Below are positions 32,413-40,358 of a DNA stretch of 64,000 bases, piece after piece. The stretch is from NCBI RefSeq assembly GCF_902726545.1, contig NZ_CACVAD010000004.1:89715-153714 (forward strand), given 5' to 3'. The notes under the pieces are model-generated. The model had not been told where the DNA came from, did not search any database, and saw only the letters and a list, made by a program, of their open reading frames with translations. The first letter of the stretch is position 1. Each line of letters starts with the position of its first letter. Position numbers and translations under genes: made by a program. The stretch is from Yersinia artesiana (GTDB lineage: Bacteria; Pseudomonadota; Gammaproteobacteria; Enterobacterales; Enterobacteriaceae).

Positions 32413-33984
32413 TTAGAAAACTTCAACCCGATTGCGCCCGTGCTGTTTCGCGCGATATAGCGCCTCATCGGCCCGTTTCAGCGCATCCTCTGGCATTCCT
32501 TCGCCATTCCAGAACGCCACACCCAATGAAATCGTGATAGGTCGGATGTCCGCCATCAACATCATTTCTACATTATGCCGTAACCGTTTGGCGACCTGTG
32601 TGGCAACCTCAGGCACGGTGCCGGGTAACAACATCAAAAACTCTTCACCACCGCTGCGACACAAGATATCGCTGTCACGGGAGCTTTCACGGATTTGTAT
32701 CGCCAATTGTTTGATAACTTCATCACCGACGTCATGACCATAAGAGTCATTAATCGCTTTAAAGTGATCAATATCCAATGCAATAACAGAAAAATGCTGT
32801 CCGAGCTGCGCGATAGGTTCAAGCGTTGTCGCCAGTCCGCGTCGGTTATACAGGCCGGTCATGGGATCGGTTTGGGCCTCAAACCTCAGTTTACCGATTT
32901 TCTTTTGCAACAGACTGATGCCTATCAGCAATGCCCGTTTGAGCTGAGTCGCTTCGAAATACCATGAGGGAATCTCTTTAATGCTGCTGGCAATATCTGG
33001 CTTATCCATATCATTGGCGCTGCCAGCAAGTAACCACAGCGGGCGGGCGATTAAGCGGGATAACAACCAAACCCCCAGCAAGGTCAGTAAGGCCAGTGGC
33101 GCTATATGACCCAAGCCTTTTAGCATCAACCCTTCCAGGGGCTTCAAAGTGGATGACTCTGGCCGCAGAGTAATAATTTCCCAACCAGACGGCTCCACAA
33201 CAGCGTAACCCGCCAACATCGACTCGCCACTGGTGCTGGTCACCATCAAGCTACCATTGTCAGCGTTTTTGACGGCCGCGGTAATCGGCTTCGGCTCCAG
33301 TATCTCGCCAATACGGTTCACATCCCGGTGATATAAAATGCGCCGATCATGGTCGAGCACCACAATGTAAGAGCCATCGCGATAATAATGCTCACCCAAT
33401 AATTCATTTAAAATGCTTTGTTTACGCAGATAAATCGTCCCACCTATATAGCCGCGATAGCGTCCATCTGGCGTGATAATAGGTGACGATATATTGATAA
33501 CCAAATTATTGGCTGCTGACACATAGGGTTTACTGATAAGCGGACGCCGGGCTTTTAGTGCCTCCGCCGATCCTGGCGAGGTCAAGGTATGACCCAAGAG
33601 TTGCAGGCTATCTGGCGATGTAGCACGAACAATGCCGTGAGCATCCGTTATCACTACCGAATTAAAACTGTCTGTTTGGTATTTGAGCCGTGCGGTTTCT
33701 GCTTGCAGAACGGCCTGATCGTCAAAATGCTTAGCGGCGATCATGCTGCTGTAGTGAAGCTGCTTTTGCGCACTTCGCACAAAAATTTCAGCACTGGACG
33801 CCAGCTTAGTGGCATAAACACGGTTAGCTTCCAGTGTGTTATCAATCAATAGCTGCCGTTGAACCCGATAACTGGCATAGAAGCTATTCGCCAGAGTCAC
33901 AAAGGCACTCATTACAGCCAGAATAAGAATTAAGCGACCTAAGTCGAGGCGGAAAATCTTGGTTGAAATCATCGAGCGTAACAA
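32413..33984 (-). CDS. Membrane diguanylate cyclase with dCache-type sensor
   Basis: 523 residues. Membrane helix at about 17-35, a periplasmic dCache-like sensor (about 40-285, including SPIITPDGRYRGYIGGTIYL), a second helix (about 292-310) and a C-terminal GGDEF domain. The active site GGEEF (445-449) and the inhibitory I-site RDSD (436-439) are both intact, so active, product-inhibited synthesis of cyclic-di-GMP is expected. Start: TTG at 33984 has AGGA eight bases upstream; an ATG at 33972 lacks a good site. It is longer than Yersinia HmsT (about 390 residues) and differs in its sensor. Ligand unknown. Confidence 0.88.
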   Translation of the reverse strand: MLRSMISTKIFRLDLGRLILILAVMSAFVTLANSFYASYRVQRQLLIDNTLEANRVYATKLASSAEIFVRSAQKQLHYSSMIAAKHFDDQAVLQAETARLKYQTDSFNSVVITDAHGIVRATSPDSLQLLGHTLTSPGSAEALKARRPLISKPYVSAANNLVINISSPIITPDGRYRGYIGGTIYLRKQSILNELLGEHYYRDGSYIVVLDHDRRILYHRDVNRIGEILEPKPITAAVKNADNGSLMVTSTSGESMLAGYAVVEPSGWEIITLRPESSTLKPLEGLMLKGLGHIAPLALLTLLGVWLLSRLIARPLWLLAGSANDMDKPDIASSIKEIPSWYFEATQLKRALLIGISLLQKKIGKLRFEAQTDPMTGLYNRRGLATTLEPIAQLGQHFSVIALDIDHFKAINDSYGHDVGDEVIKQLAIQIRESSRDSDILCRSGGEEFLMLLPGTVPEVATQVAKRLRHNVEMMLMADIRPITISLGVAFWNGEGMPEDALKRADEALYRAKQHGRNRVEVF

Positions 33985-34132
33985 GACAACATTCCTGAAG
34001 AGGTTAATCGGCGATATTGGGTATTGACGTTAACATGAAAAGTCAGCGGGAACTCGCCTATATGAGTATCTGCTCATTATTTATCTCCTCAAATGAATTG
34101 TTATCACGCTATAGTCATTATTAACAGTTACC

Positions 34133-34201
34133 TATACCCTAAATAATTCGAGTTGCAGGAAGGCGGCCAACGCACATGCAGCTTGAAGTATGATGGGTAT
34201 A
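34133..34201. repeat. Short (about 70-bp) ERIC element
   Basis: TATACCC at the left and GGGTATA at the right bound a 69-bp element whose first half (AATAATTCGAGTTGCAGGAA, GGCGGC) and last part (CATGCAGCTTGAAGTATGAT) match ERIC ends, while the central arms are missing. It lies 56 bp before slyB. Confidence 0.85.
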
Positions 34202-34257
34202 TGGCTTTGGTGATTGTTAGCTGACGTCTGACTTGTACTGATAATTAGGGGTTCATG

Positions 34258-34728
34258 ATGAATAAACTGGTCATTGTTGTCGCTCTCGCGGCTACCGTAT
34301 TAAGTGGATGTGCCAACAACAGAACGGCGTCTGGTGATACTTTCACTGCTTCTCAGGCACGACAAGTACAGACTGTGACTTACGGCACGGTGGTCTCAGC
34401 GCGGCCAGTCACCATTCAGGGTGGTGATAAGAATAATGTCGCTGGTGCCATTGGTGGTGCTGTGGTGGGTGGCTTCCTGGGGAATACTATCGGCGGTGGT
34501 CGCGGTAATAGCCTGGCGACAGCGGGCGGTGTCGTTGCTGGCGGTATGGCGGGTCAGGGCGTACAAAGCGCAATGAACCGCAGTGAAGGTGTCCAACTGG
34601 AAATCCGTCGCGATGATGGCAGTAGCATCGTCGTCGTACAAGCGCAGGGGCCAACCCGCTTCAGCGCAGGTCAACGCGTTATCATTGCCAGTGATCGCAG
34701 CGGTACCGTGACAGTTTCTCCTCGTTAA
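34258..34728 (+). CDS. slyB: Outer-membrane lipoprotein SlyB
   Basis: 156 residues. Lipoprotein signal peptide with lipobox LSGC (lipidated C18), then a SlyB core with a glycine-zipper segment (AGAIGGAVVGGFLGNTIGGGRGNSLATAGGVVAGGMAGQG) and a C-terminal basic domain ending TVTVSPR, as in E. coli SlyB (155). It stabilises outer-membrane protein complexes under envelope stress. ATG 34258 is preferred over 34255 for spacing to AGGGG. In E. coli slyB is PhoP-regulated; I saw no clear PhoP box here. Confidence 0.93.
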   Translation: MNKLVIVVALAATVLSGCANNRTASGDTFTASQARQVQTVTYGTVVSARPVTIQGGDKNNVAGAIGGAVVGGFLGNTIGGGRGNSLATAGGVVAGGMAGQGVQSAMNRSEGVQLEIRRDDGSSIVVVQAQGPTRFSAGQRVIIASDRSGTVTVSPR

Positions 34729-34737
34729 ATTCAAATG

Positions 34738-34802
34738 CCGGGGGTATTCCCCCGGTACTTAGCGGCCTAATGCAAAAAAAAATCGCAGTTTTTTTATTGG
34801 CC
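34738..34802 (+). terminator. Two hairpins after slyB
   Basis: CCGGGGG-TATT-CCCCCGG (34738-34755) is a perfect stem without a T-run. A second structure at 34764-34802 pairs GGCC plus an A-run with a T-run plus GGCC and looks like a bidirectional A/T-tract terminator. Together they should stop slyB transcription before the cspA1 promoter. Confidence 0.65.
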
Positions 34803-34894
34803 TAATTGACTGTTTAGTCACATTAAAATAGCAAAATTCATGCATATCCAGCTAAAAAAATCATTGATATTGGTTATGGCAGTCAAATATTAGG

Positions 34895-34923
34895 TTGCCA
34901 CAAGTAATGTGTTGTGGTTAAAT
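34895..34923 (+). promoter_or_regulatory. cspA1 promoter
   Basis: -35 TTGCCA (34895-34900), 17-bp spacer, -10 TTAAAT (34918-34923). Transcription would start near 34930, exactly where the sequence begins to match the E. coli cspA leader (CGGTTTGGAACACAGACC). Confidence 0.75.
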
Positions 34924-34929
34924 AGCGTC

Positions 34930-35111
34930 ATCGGTTTGGAACACAGACCTTATGAAAGCAGTTTTAGTAAAGCAGTCCTCAGTTCAAGCGTTATCCATAG
35001 ATATCCCTTCTCCGTGAGTCTCCTCCTAAGTGCCCAATAAGTTATCCTCTGAAAGACAGACCACGTTCGCCGCTGTATTGTGGCAAAAAAATAATTGAAG
35101 GAAGTATCTCT
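34930..35111 (+). promoter_or_regulatory. cspA1 cold-shock 5' leader
   Basis: About 180-nt untranslated leader. It opens with a cold-box-like segment (GGTTTGGAACACAGACC, compare E. coli cspA TGACGTACAGACC) and contains AGTAAA at 34966-34971, the cut-box motif I recall being described for Y. enterocolitica csp mRNA. It ends with AATTGAAGGAAGTATCTCT ahead of the ATG. Expected to act as a temperature-responsive mRNA structure. Confidence 0.8.
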
Positions 35112-35324
35112 ATGTCTAATAAAATGACTGGTTTAGTAAAATGGTTTGACGCTGGTAAAGGTTTTGGTTTCATTACTCCTGCTGACGGCAGCAAAGATGT
35201 GTTTGTTCACTTCTCTGCTATCCAGAGCAATGATTTCAAAACCCTGGATGAAGGTCAAAAAGTTGAGTTCTCTATCGAGAACGGCGCTAAAGGCCCATCA
35301 GCAGCAAACGTAGTCGCCCTGTAA
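35112..35324 (+). CDS. cspA1: Major cold-shock protein, copy 1
   Basis: 70-residue single cold-shock domain. RNA-binding motifs KGFGFI (RNP1) and VFVHFSAI (RNP2). Differs from copy 2 at D13 and G15 ([10 protein letters not shown] instead of the usual [10 protein letters not shown]) and at two C-terminal positions. An RNA chaperone that melts mRNA structure in the cold. AAGGAAG precedes the ATG. An AGTAAA motif also lies inside the coding start (35135-35140). Confidence 0.95.
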   Translation: MSNKMTGLVKWFDAGKGFGFITPADGSKDVFVHFSAIQSNDFKTLDEGQKVEFSIENGAKGPSAANVVAL

Positions 35325-35431
35325 TTCAGTGTGATTAGGGGAGCAGGCTGCCAATAGCGATGACGGCCAGACCCGAGCAGAGCACCCGCTCCCCAAGTAA
35401 ATTAAGTAACAGTAAGTAGTACCCGGTTGAC
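35325..35431 (+). promoter_or_regulatory. cspA1-cspA2 spacer with long-range stem
   Basis: GGGGAGC (35338-35344) is complementary to GCTCCCC (35388-35394) with 43 bases between them, which can fold further. No T-run follows, so it looks more like an intercistronic structure than a terminator. A third AGTAAA lies at 35396-35401. I see no strong promoter for cspA2 here. Confidence 0.5.
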
Positions 35432-35595
35432 AGTAACATTTATGCAAGCAGTTTTAGTAAAGCAGTTCCCCGTATTAGCGTTATCAGACAGATACCTCTT
35501 CTCCGCGAAATTCCTTCTAAGTGCCCCATAAGTTGTGCCCAAGCCTATTCGCTCGCCTATGGCGGCAATCAAAAATAATTGAAGGAAGTATCTCT
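35432..35595 (+). promoter_or_regulatory. cspA2 leader, duplicated from the cspA1 leader
   Basis: About 164 nt that align with the cspA1 leader: GCAAGCAGTTTTAGTAAAGC, the CTTCTCCG region, the CTAAGTGCCC segment and an identical final AATAATTGAAGGAAGTATCT. AGTAAA at 35456-35461. The duplication therefore covered leader plus gene. The cold-box-like start (CGGTTGACAGTAACA) is kept but diverged. Confidence 0.8.
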
Positions 35596-35808
35596 ATGTC
35601 TAATAAAATGACTGGTTTAGTAAAATGGTTTAACGCTGATAAAGGTTTTGGTTTCATCACTCCTGCTGATGGCAGCAAAGACGTGTTCGTTCACTTCTCT
35701 GCTATCCAGAGCAATGATTTCAAAACCCTGGATGAAGGCCAAAAAGTTGAGTTCTCTATCGAGAACGGCGCTAAAGGCCCATCAGCGGTAAACGTTATTG
35801 CTCTGTAA
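35596..35808 (+). CDS. cspA2: Major cold-shock protein, copy 2
   Basis: 70 residues, four different from copy 1, with the canonical [21 protein letters not shown]. Start at 35596 chosen because the leader and AAGGAAG are identical to copy 1; a longer frame from 35521 runs through the leader and is rejected. It may be read from a two-gene cspA1-cspA2 mRNA. A strong terminator follows. Confidence 0.95.
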   Translation: MSNKMTGLVKWFNADKGFGFITPADGSKDVFVHFSAIQSNDFKTLDEGQKVEFSIENGAKGPSAVNVIAL

Positions 35809-35927
35809 GAGTCAATAATGATACCCAAGTCATTGAGCTACGGCTTTAATGATGCAGGTATATCGGAATGATTTACGATAGCGATGAAGGTGATAGCCCT
35901 GAGCAGTTAAATCGTTCTGAATAAGAT

Positions 35928-35952
35928 AACCCGCCTTTGTGCGGGTTTTTTG
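35928..35952 (+). terminator. Intrinsic terminator after cspA2
   Basis: AACCCGC (35928-35934) pairs with GCGGGTT (35941-35947), followed by a T-run to 35951. Ends the csp unit about 120 bp after the stop, leaving a long 3' UTR. Confidence 0.9.
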
Positions 35953-36105
35953 TTACAGTCGATATGACCCTATCCATGATCATATAAGTTTATGATCAGA
36001 CAAACACGGCATGTTCGATGATCAATGTTTATGTATTAACAGATGCTCAGAAAACATTAAACCATCTGTCCGCCATTTATCTTATTATTTCATTTGCCAT
36101 GGTTA

Positions 36106-36114
36106 TGATATAAT
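36106..36114 (+). promoter_or_regulatory. lpxP extended -10 promoter candidate
   Basis: TGATATAAT is an extended -10 (TG-N-TATAAT, hexamer at 36109-36114). The matching -35 (TATTTC) is weak, which extended -10 promoters tolerate. It would give lpxP a leader of about 200 nt, long enough for temperature-dependent structure. The whole 35953-36318 stretch holds no credible gene. Confidence 0.6.
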
Positions 36115-36318
36115 TCGCCAAAAGCTAGCCTCGCTTATCGATAGCCCCTCTTTTGTGACCATTCACTACGCGACTCCGCTTTTAATGTAAATAATTCGTC
36201 AATTATCGTGTTTGTGAAAACGATAGTCGACCTACGGTGTCTGAAGATATGTACCGCTATCGAATTATATCCTTATGCGCTACACGCTCGCACTTAACGT
36301 ATAACGATAGAGTTCCCA

Positions 36319-37239
36319 ATGATAAAACCGCAGAAATTCCATATTTCCCTGCTCCACCCACGCTATTGGCTGACTTGGTTCGGTCTCGGCGTACTGTTTC
36401 TGTTAGTCCAACTGCCCTACCCGCTGATCAATAAGTTAGGGATTTGGCTCGGCCGTACCTCAATGCGTTTTCTCAAACGGAGGGTTTCCATCGCCCGACG
36501 TAACCTCGAACTTTGCTTTCCTGAGATGGACAAAGCCACCCTCGAACGAACTATTGTAGGTAATTTCGAATCCTTAGGCATGGGGTTGCTGGAAACCGGT
36601 ATGGCATGGTTTTGGCCCGATGCACGCGTCAAGCGCTGGTTTACTGTTTCCGGTCTGAATAACCTGAAAAAAGCGCAGGAAGGCAACCGCGGTGTCTTGG
36701 TCATTGGTGTGCATTTTATGTCGCTGGAACTGGGGGGCCGAGTGATGGGGCAATGTCAGCCGATGATGGCAATGTACCGCCCACACAATAATAAAGTGAT
36801 GGAACTGGTACAGACGTGGGGCCGTATGCGTTCCAATAAGGCGATGCTAGATCGCAAAGACCTGCGCGGTATGGTGCAGGCCCTGAAGAAAGGTGAAGCC
36901 GTGTGGTTTGCGCCAGATCAGGACTACGGCCCACGTGGCAGTGTTTTTGCGCCTTTGTTTGCGGTAAATCAGGCCGCGACCACCAGCGGTACTTTTATGT
37001 TGGCGCGTCTGGCAAAACCGGCATTACTGCCGTTGGTGTTGCTGCGTAAAACGGATGGCAGCGGTTATGACCTGCTTATCCAACCGGCATTGGAAGATTA
37101 TCCAATAGATGATGAATTAGCCGCCGCCCGCTACATGAATAAAGTGATTGAAAAAGAAATCATGCGCGCACCTGAGCAATATCTTTGGTTGCACCGCCGT
37201 TTCAAAACCCGCCCAGCGGGCGAAGCGTCACTCTATTAA
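36319..37239 (+). CDS. lpxP: Cold-induced lipid A palmitoleoyltransferase LpxP
   Basis: 306 residues, the length of E. coli LpxP, which it matches better than LpxL (HPRYWLTWFGLGVLFLLVQLPYP, HFMSLELGGRVMGQCQPMMA, WFAPDQDYG). N-terminal membrane anchor (about 18-35) and the HX4E catalytic motif H132-E137. It adds palmitoleate to Kdo2-lipid IVA at low temperature and keeps the outer membrane fluid. Shine-Dalgarno is weak. It lies next to the cold-shock genes, which fits the cold role. Confidence 0.93.
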   Translation: MIKPQKFHISLLHPRYWLTWFGLGVLFLLVQLPYPLINKLGIWLGRTSMRFLKRRVSIARRNLELCFPEMDKATLERTIVGNFESLGMGLLETGMAWFWPDARVKRWFTVSGLNNLKKAQEGNRGVLVIGVHFMSLELGGRVMGQCQPMMAMYRPHNNKVMELVQTWGRMRSNKAMLDRKDLRGMVQALKKGEAVWFAPDQDYGPRGSVFAPLFAVNQAATTSGTFMLARLAKPALLPLVLLRKTDGSGYDLLIQPALEDYPIDDELAAARYMNKVIEKEIMRAPEQYLWLHRRFKTRPAGEASLY

Positions 37240-37256
37240 GTCAGCGTATAAACAGG

Positions 37257-37281
37257 AAACCCGGTCTCGGCAGGGTTTTTT
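37257..37281 (+). terminator. Intrinsic terminator after lpxP
   Basis: AAACCC (37257-37262) and GGGTTT (37273-37278) with a 10-base loop, T-run to 37281. Ends lpxP before the convergent pqaA. Confidence 0.85.
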
Positions 37282-37311
37282 ATTGCCTGAATTCCACTCT
37301 ATATGGCGAAA

Positions 37312-38850
37312 TTATGGCTGTACACCCTCCGGTGCTGCGCCGCCTATCTGTGTCGCAGCTTCACTTGCCGCAATAGCATTACGCCCCGACAATGTTTTAC
37401 AGGCCGCTCCAACTACTGGGGGTGCCGTCGTGGGATAGACATCTTTGGGTGAGATATAAACCGGCGTAGTGGCGACAAAACCGTCGCTGAAAGTGGCCTC
37501 AACAAAAGTTGCCTGCCACCCAGTAGCCGGTGTGGCCAGTGCAATGTCCAGGGTATTCGCCGGTGTGATTGTCAGCGGGAATTCACTGTAGCGCACATCA
37601 CAAGCATAGCGAAAATCGCGTGCGTCTGTGTTGGTAGCCGTCCATAACAGCACTTTATCTGGTGTCTCAGACAAACTCACCGTCAATGTTTGTACCTTAT
37701 CTTTTATGGCGATGCTGGCATTCACTTGCGGCATTGGCATAGATTGACGTAGCCGATTAACAAAGGAAATTAATGACTGTTCGCTGAAAGCCTTAATTCC
37801 CGAGTGACTAGAATTTGGGGCAACCCGCAGTGCTTTCTCACCGGGTAATTTTTCGTAATAAAAGTCTGTATTATCAGGCACGTAAAAATCATCGCCACTG
37901 GCATTGATAATATATTTCGGAATACTAAGCCGTGATTGATACTCAGTCCCCATATACTGGAGGGGATCAATAATCTGCATCAATTTGGCAAAACCGGCAG
38001 TATCCAGCTTTTTATCAACTTCGTCCAGATAATAAGGGGTAAAAGCGATAGGCCAGTTACCGCCATAAGATTGATACATATGCTCTAATGCAGCGCGAGT
38101 ATCCAGTAAATCAATCACAAACGGCGCAATGGCCACAACGCGCGAGTCCGCAATCGCCGTCAGCCAGGTGGTCCAACCACGTTTTGATAAGCCAGTAACA
38201 ATGAAACTGTCTAATGCTTTCTCCGGCAGGGCTTGCTGGGCCATCGTCATAGCCTGGGAAATCGCCGCCGCCATCGGAACCTGTAAAGGTAATGTTGAAC
38301 GAGACTCTGGCGCATCCATAAATAACTTCCAACTACGGGCAACACTGTAATCCTCTTTACGTGGCTCATTATCCTGCTGATATTCAAGATATTGATTGGG
38401 AATATTGCTTACGGCTATTACTACAGTGTTGGTTTGGCGGGCAATATTTTGCAATGACTCGATGGAAAAATCAGTCGGCCCGGAAACAGGAACCGTATCG
38501 GTAGCATGGTTAGTACCATTATTAATCACCACCAGCCCTTGCGTCGAAGTGCTCTCACTCGGAATAAAGACCTCAATTTCATGCTGCCAGACGGCAGGAG
38601 CGACTAAACCCTCCGGCGACCAATGTTGAGAAGTCAGTTGGTAGCGACGCCATTCCAACCCCGGCAAGTTCTCCTGACTCAACAAATTGTAGATAAGGGG
38701 TTCTGTGGCTAATTTATCTTTGTAGCAGGACAAAACCTGAGAGAAATCCGTATTGCTGCATTTTGTTGATTCAACATCTGCTTGTGCCAGACAACGGGTC
38801 GTGAGCAGCCATGGCAACACACATATCAAGGCAGTTAAATAACGAAGCAT
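37312..38850 (-). CDS. pqaA: PhoPQ-activated pathogenicity-related family protein (PqaA-like)
   Basis: 512 residues from the ATG at 38850 (AGGGATT just upstream, start of a clear signal peptide LTALICVLPWLLTTRCLAQA). A longer frame from 38937 adds 29 residues before the signal and is rejected. An alpha/beta-hydrolase-like domain with a probable Ser nucleophile (VTGLSKRGW), an Asp (INASGDDFYVPDN) and a His (APNSSHSGIKAF). Exported. Named after Salmonella pqaA, where it is PhoP-controlled and linked to antimicrobial-peptide resistance; the substrate is unknown. No clear PhoP box found. Confidence 0.82.
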   Translation of the reverse strand: MLRYLTALICVLPWLLTTRCLAQADVESTKCSNTDFSQVLSCYKDKLATEPLIYNLLSQENLPGLEWRRYQLTSQHWSPEGLVAPAVWQHEIEVFIPSESTSTQGLVVINNGTNHATDTVPVSGPTDFSIESLQNIARQTNTVVIAVSNIPNQYLEYQQDNEPRKEDYSVARSWKLFMDAPESRSTLPLQVPMAAAISQAMTMAQQALPEKALDSFIVTGLSKRGWTTWLTAIADSRVVAIAPFVIDLLDTRAALEHMYQSYGGNWPIAFTPYYLDEVDKKLDTAGFAKLMQIIDPLQYMGTEYQSRLSIPKYIINASGDDFYVPDNTDFYYEKLPGEKALRVAPNSSHSGIKAFSEQSLISFVNRLRQSMPMPQVNASIAIKDKVQTLTVSLSETPDKVLLWTATNTDARDFRYACDVRYSEFPLTITPANTLDIALATPATGWQATFVEATFSDGFVATTPVYISPKDVYPTTAPPVVGAACKTLSGRNAIAASEAATQIGGAAPEGVQP

Positions 38851-39157
38851 AATCCCTATCCTTTTATCTGGTTTAAGTAAAAACTGTCCCAAAGGGATTA
38901 GATAACGGATTGAGAATTCAAAAAATCCGAATTTCACCTGTATTGGCGATTTTTTATATTACGACACAGATAAAACTCGAACAGTAAACCCACTCAGCAG
39001 CCTGAAATCCCACAGATTAAAACCATAAGAACTTTCTGCACTAAAAAACACCAATTTGCCCTGAAATGCCCTATTAAAGTGCGTTTTATCCTATCGGCAT
39101 CCACCCCAAAAGAGTTAACCCTTAGTAATTATCCAGTTGTTCAATGAAATATAACTC
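38851..39157. other. pqaA-aapJ intergenic region
   Basis: Holds the leftward pqaA promoter and the upstream activating region of aapJ. AAAAAATC and GATTTTTT (about 38920-38954) are complementary around a 20-base spacer. A TGCACTAAAA half-site resembling one arm of NtrC sites lies about 140 bp before the predicted aapJ start of transcription. No gene seen. Confidence 0.4.
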
Positions 39158-39174
39158 TGGCACTCCATTTGCTA
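39158..39174 (+). promoter_or_regulatory. Sigma-54 promoter of aapJQMP
   Basis: TGGCAC-TCCAT-TTGCTA matches the -24/-12 consensus TGGCAC-N5-TTGCW at every defined base. GG (39159-39160) and GC (39171-39172) are 12 bp apart, as required. Transcription would start near 39184, giving a leader of about 87 nt. Points to NtrC-type control by nitrogen limitation. Confidence 0.88.
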
Positions 39175-39270
39175 ATACCAAACTGGCTACACGCCAACAG
39201 ACAGCGACGGTGCATCACGGGTGCGCTACAAAATTAAAATAGGCACGACTTTGCCTCACAGGACGCTTTC

Positions 39271-40296
39271 ATGAAAAAAATAATGATTTCAACGCTGGTT
39301 GCTGCTGCATCATTAGTGGCATTGGCGGGTCAGGCCCATGCGGGCACTACTTTGGATGCGGTGAAGAAAAAAGGCTTTGTGCAATGTGGCATCAGTGATG
39401 GGTTACCTGGCTTCTCTTATGCTGATGCCAGCGGAAAATTCTCCGGCCTTGACGTTGATGTTTGTCGTGGTGTGGCTGCGGCCATCTTTGGTGATGCAGA
39501 AAAAGTAAAATATACCCCGTTGACGGCCAAGGAGCGTTTCACCGCGCTGCAATCAGGTGAAGTTGATATTTTATCCCGTAACACCACCTGGACATCATCC
39601 CGCGATGCCGGCATGGGGATGCTGTTTACCGGTGTGAACTATTATGACGGCATTGGTTTCCTGACCCACAATAAAGCCGGGCTGAAAAGTGCCAAAGAGC
39701 TGGATGGCGCCACCGTGTGTATTCAAGCCGGTACCGACACTGAGCTGAATGTCGCCGACTACTTTAAAGCCAATAAGATGCAATACACCCCGGTCACTTT
39801 CGACCGCTCCGATGAAAGTGCCAAAGCGCTGGATTCCGGCCGCTGCGATACGCTGGCTTCCGACCAATCCCAACTGTATGCATTGCGTATCAAGTTAGGT
39901 AAACCAGACGAATTTATCGTCTTACCGGAAGTCATCTCCAAAGAACCACTGGGGCCGGTGGTGCGCCGTGGCGATGAAGATTGGTTTGCCATTGTACGCT
40001 GGACTCTGTTTGCCATGCTGAACGCAGAAGAAATGGGCGTGACATCGAAAAATGTCGAAGAACTGGCAGCCAAACCGACCACACCTGATATGGCTCACCT
40101 GTTAGGTCAGGAAGGTAACTACGGGAAAGATCTGAAAGTGCCGAATGATTGGGTGGTTAAAATCGTCAAACAAGTGGGTAACTACGGCGAAAGTTTCGAT
40201 CGCAATGTGGGTATGGGCAGTGAGCTGAAAATCAAACGCGGCCAAAATGCGCTGTGGAACAATGGCGGTCTGCAGTACGCACCTCCGGTTCGCTGA
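39271..40296 (+). CDS. aapJ: General L-amino-acid ABC transporter, periplasmic binding protein
   Basis: 341 residues with a Sec signal peptide (cleavage after GQAHA at about 24). The family-3 solute-binding fold is marked by GFVQCGISDGLPGFSYADASGKFSGLDVDVCRG, and the length is typical of AapJ/BztA (about 340), not of the shorter HisJ/GlnH. Captures amino acids of broad range for AapQMP. It corresponds in position and family to E. coli YhdW, which is broken in K-12. Confidence 0.92.
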   Translation: MKKIMISTLVAAASLVALAGQAHAGTTLDAVKKKGFVQCGISDGLPGFSYADASGKFSGLDVDVCRGVAAAIFGDAEKVKYTPLTAKERFTALQSGEVDILSRNTTWTSSRDAGMGMLFTGVNYYDGIGFLTHNKAGLKSAKELDGATVCIQAGTDTELNVADYFKANKMQYTPVTFDRSDESAKALDSGRCDTLASDQSQLYALRIKLGKPDEFIVLPEVISKEPLGPVVRRGDEDWFAIVRWTLFAMLNAEEMGVTSKNVEELAAKPTTPDMAHLLGQEGNYGKDLKVPNDWVVKIVKQVGNYGESFDRNVGMGSELKIKRGQNALWNNGGLQYAPPVR

Positions 40297-40309
40297 TTTA
40301 GACTCCCCT

Positions 40310-40330
40310 CCGGCAGGCCAGCCCTGCCGG
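40310..40330 (+). other. Intercistronic hairpin between aapJ and aapQ
   Basis: CCGGCAGG (40310-40317) pairs perfectly with CCTGCCGG (40323-40330), loop of 5. No T-run. Such structures after binding-protein genes protect the upstream mRNA and raise the binding protein above the membrane parts. Confidence 0.75.
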
Positions 40331-40358
40331 ATGAATGACCCAGACCGAGGCCCACACT

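Noticed and set aside
36237..36434. 65-codon frame overlapping the lpxP start
   Set aside because: Out of frame with lpxP and overlapping its conserved N-terminus. No family resemblance.
38851..39010. PhoP box upstream of pqaA
   Set aside because: Single GTTTA-like half-sites occur, but no direct repeat with the required 11-bp period.
39030..39060. NtrC enhancer TGCACTAAAAAACACCA upstream of aapJ
   Set aside because: Only the left arm matches TGCAC-N7-GTGCA; the right arm does not. Kept as a half-site note, not called a feature.
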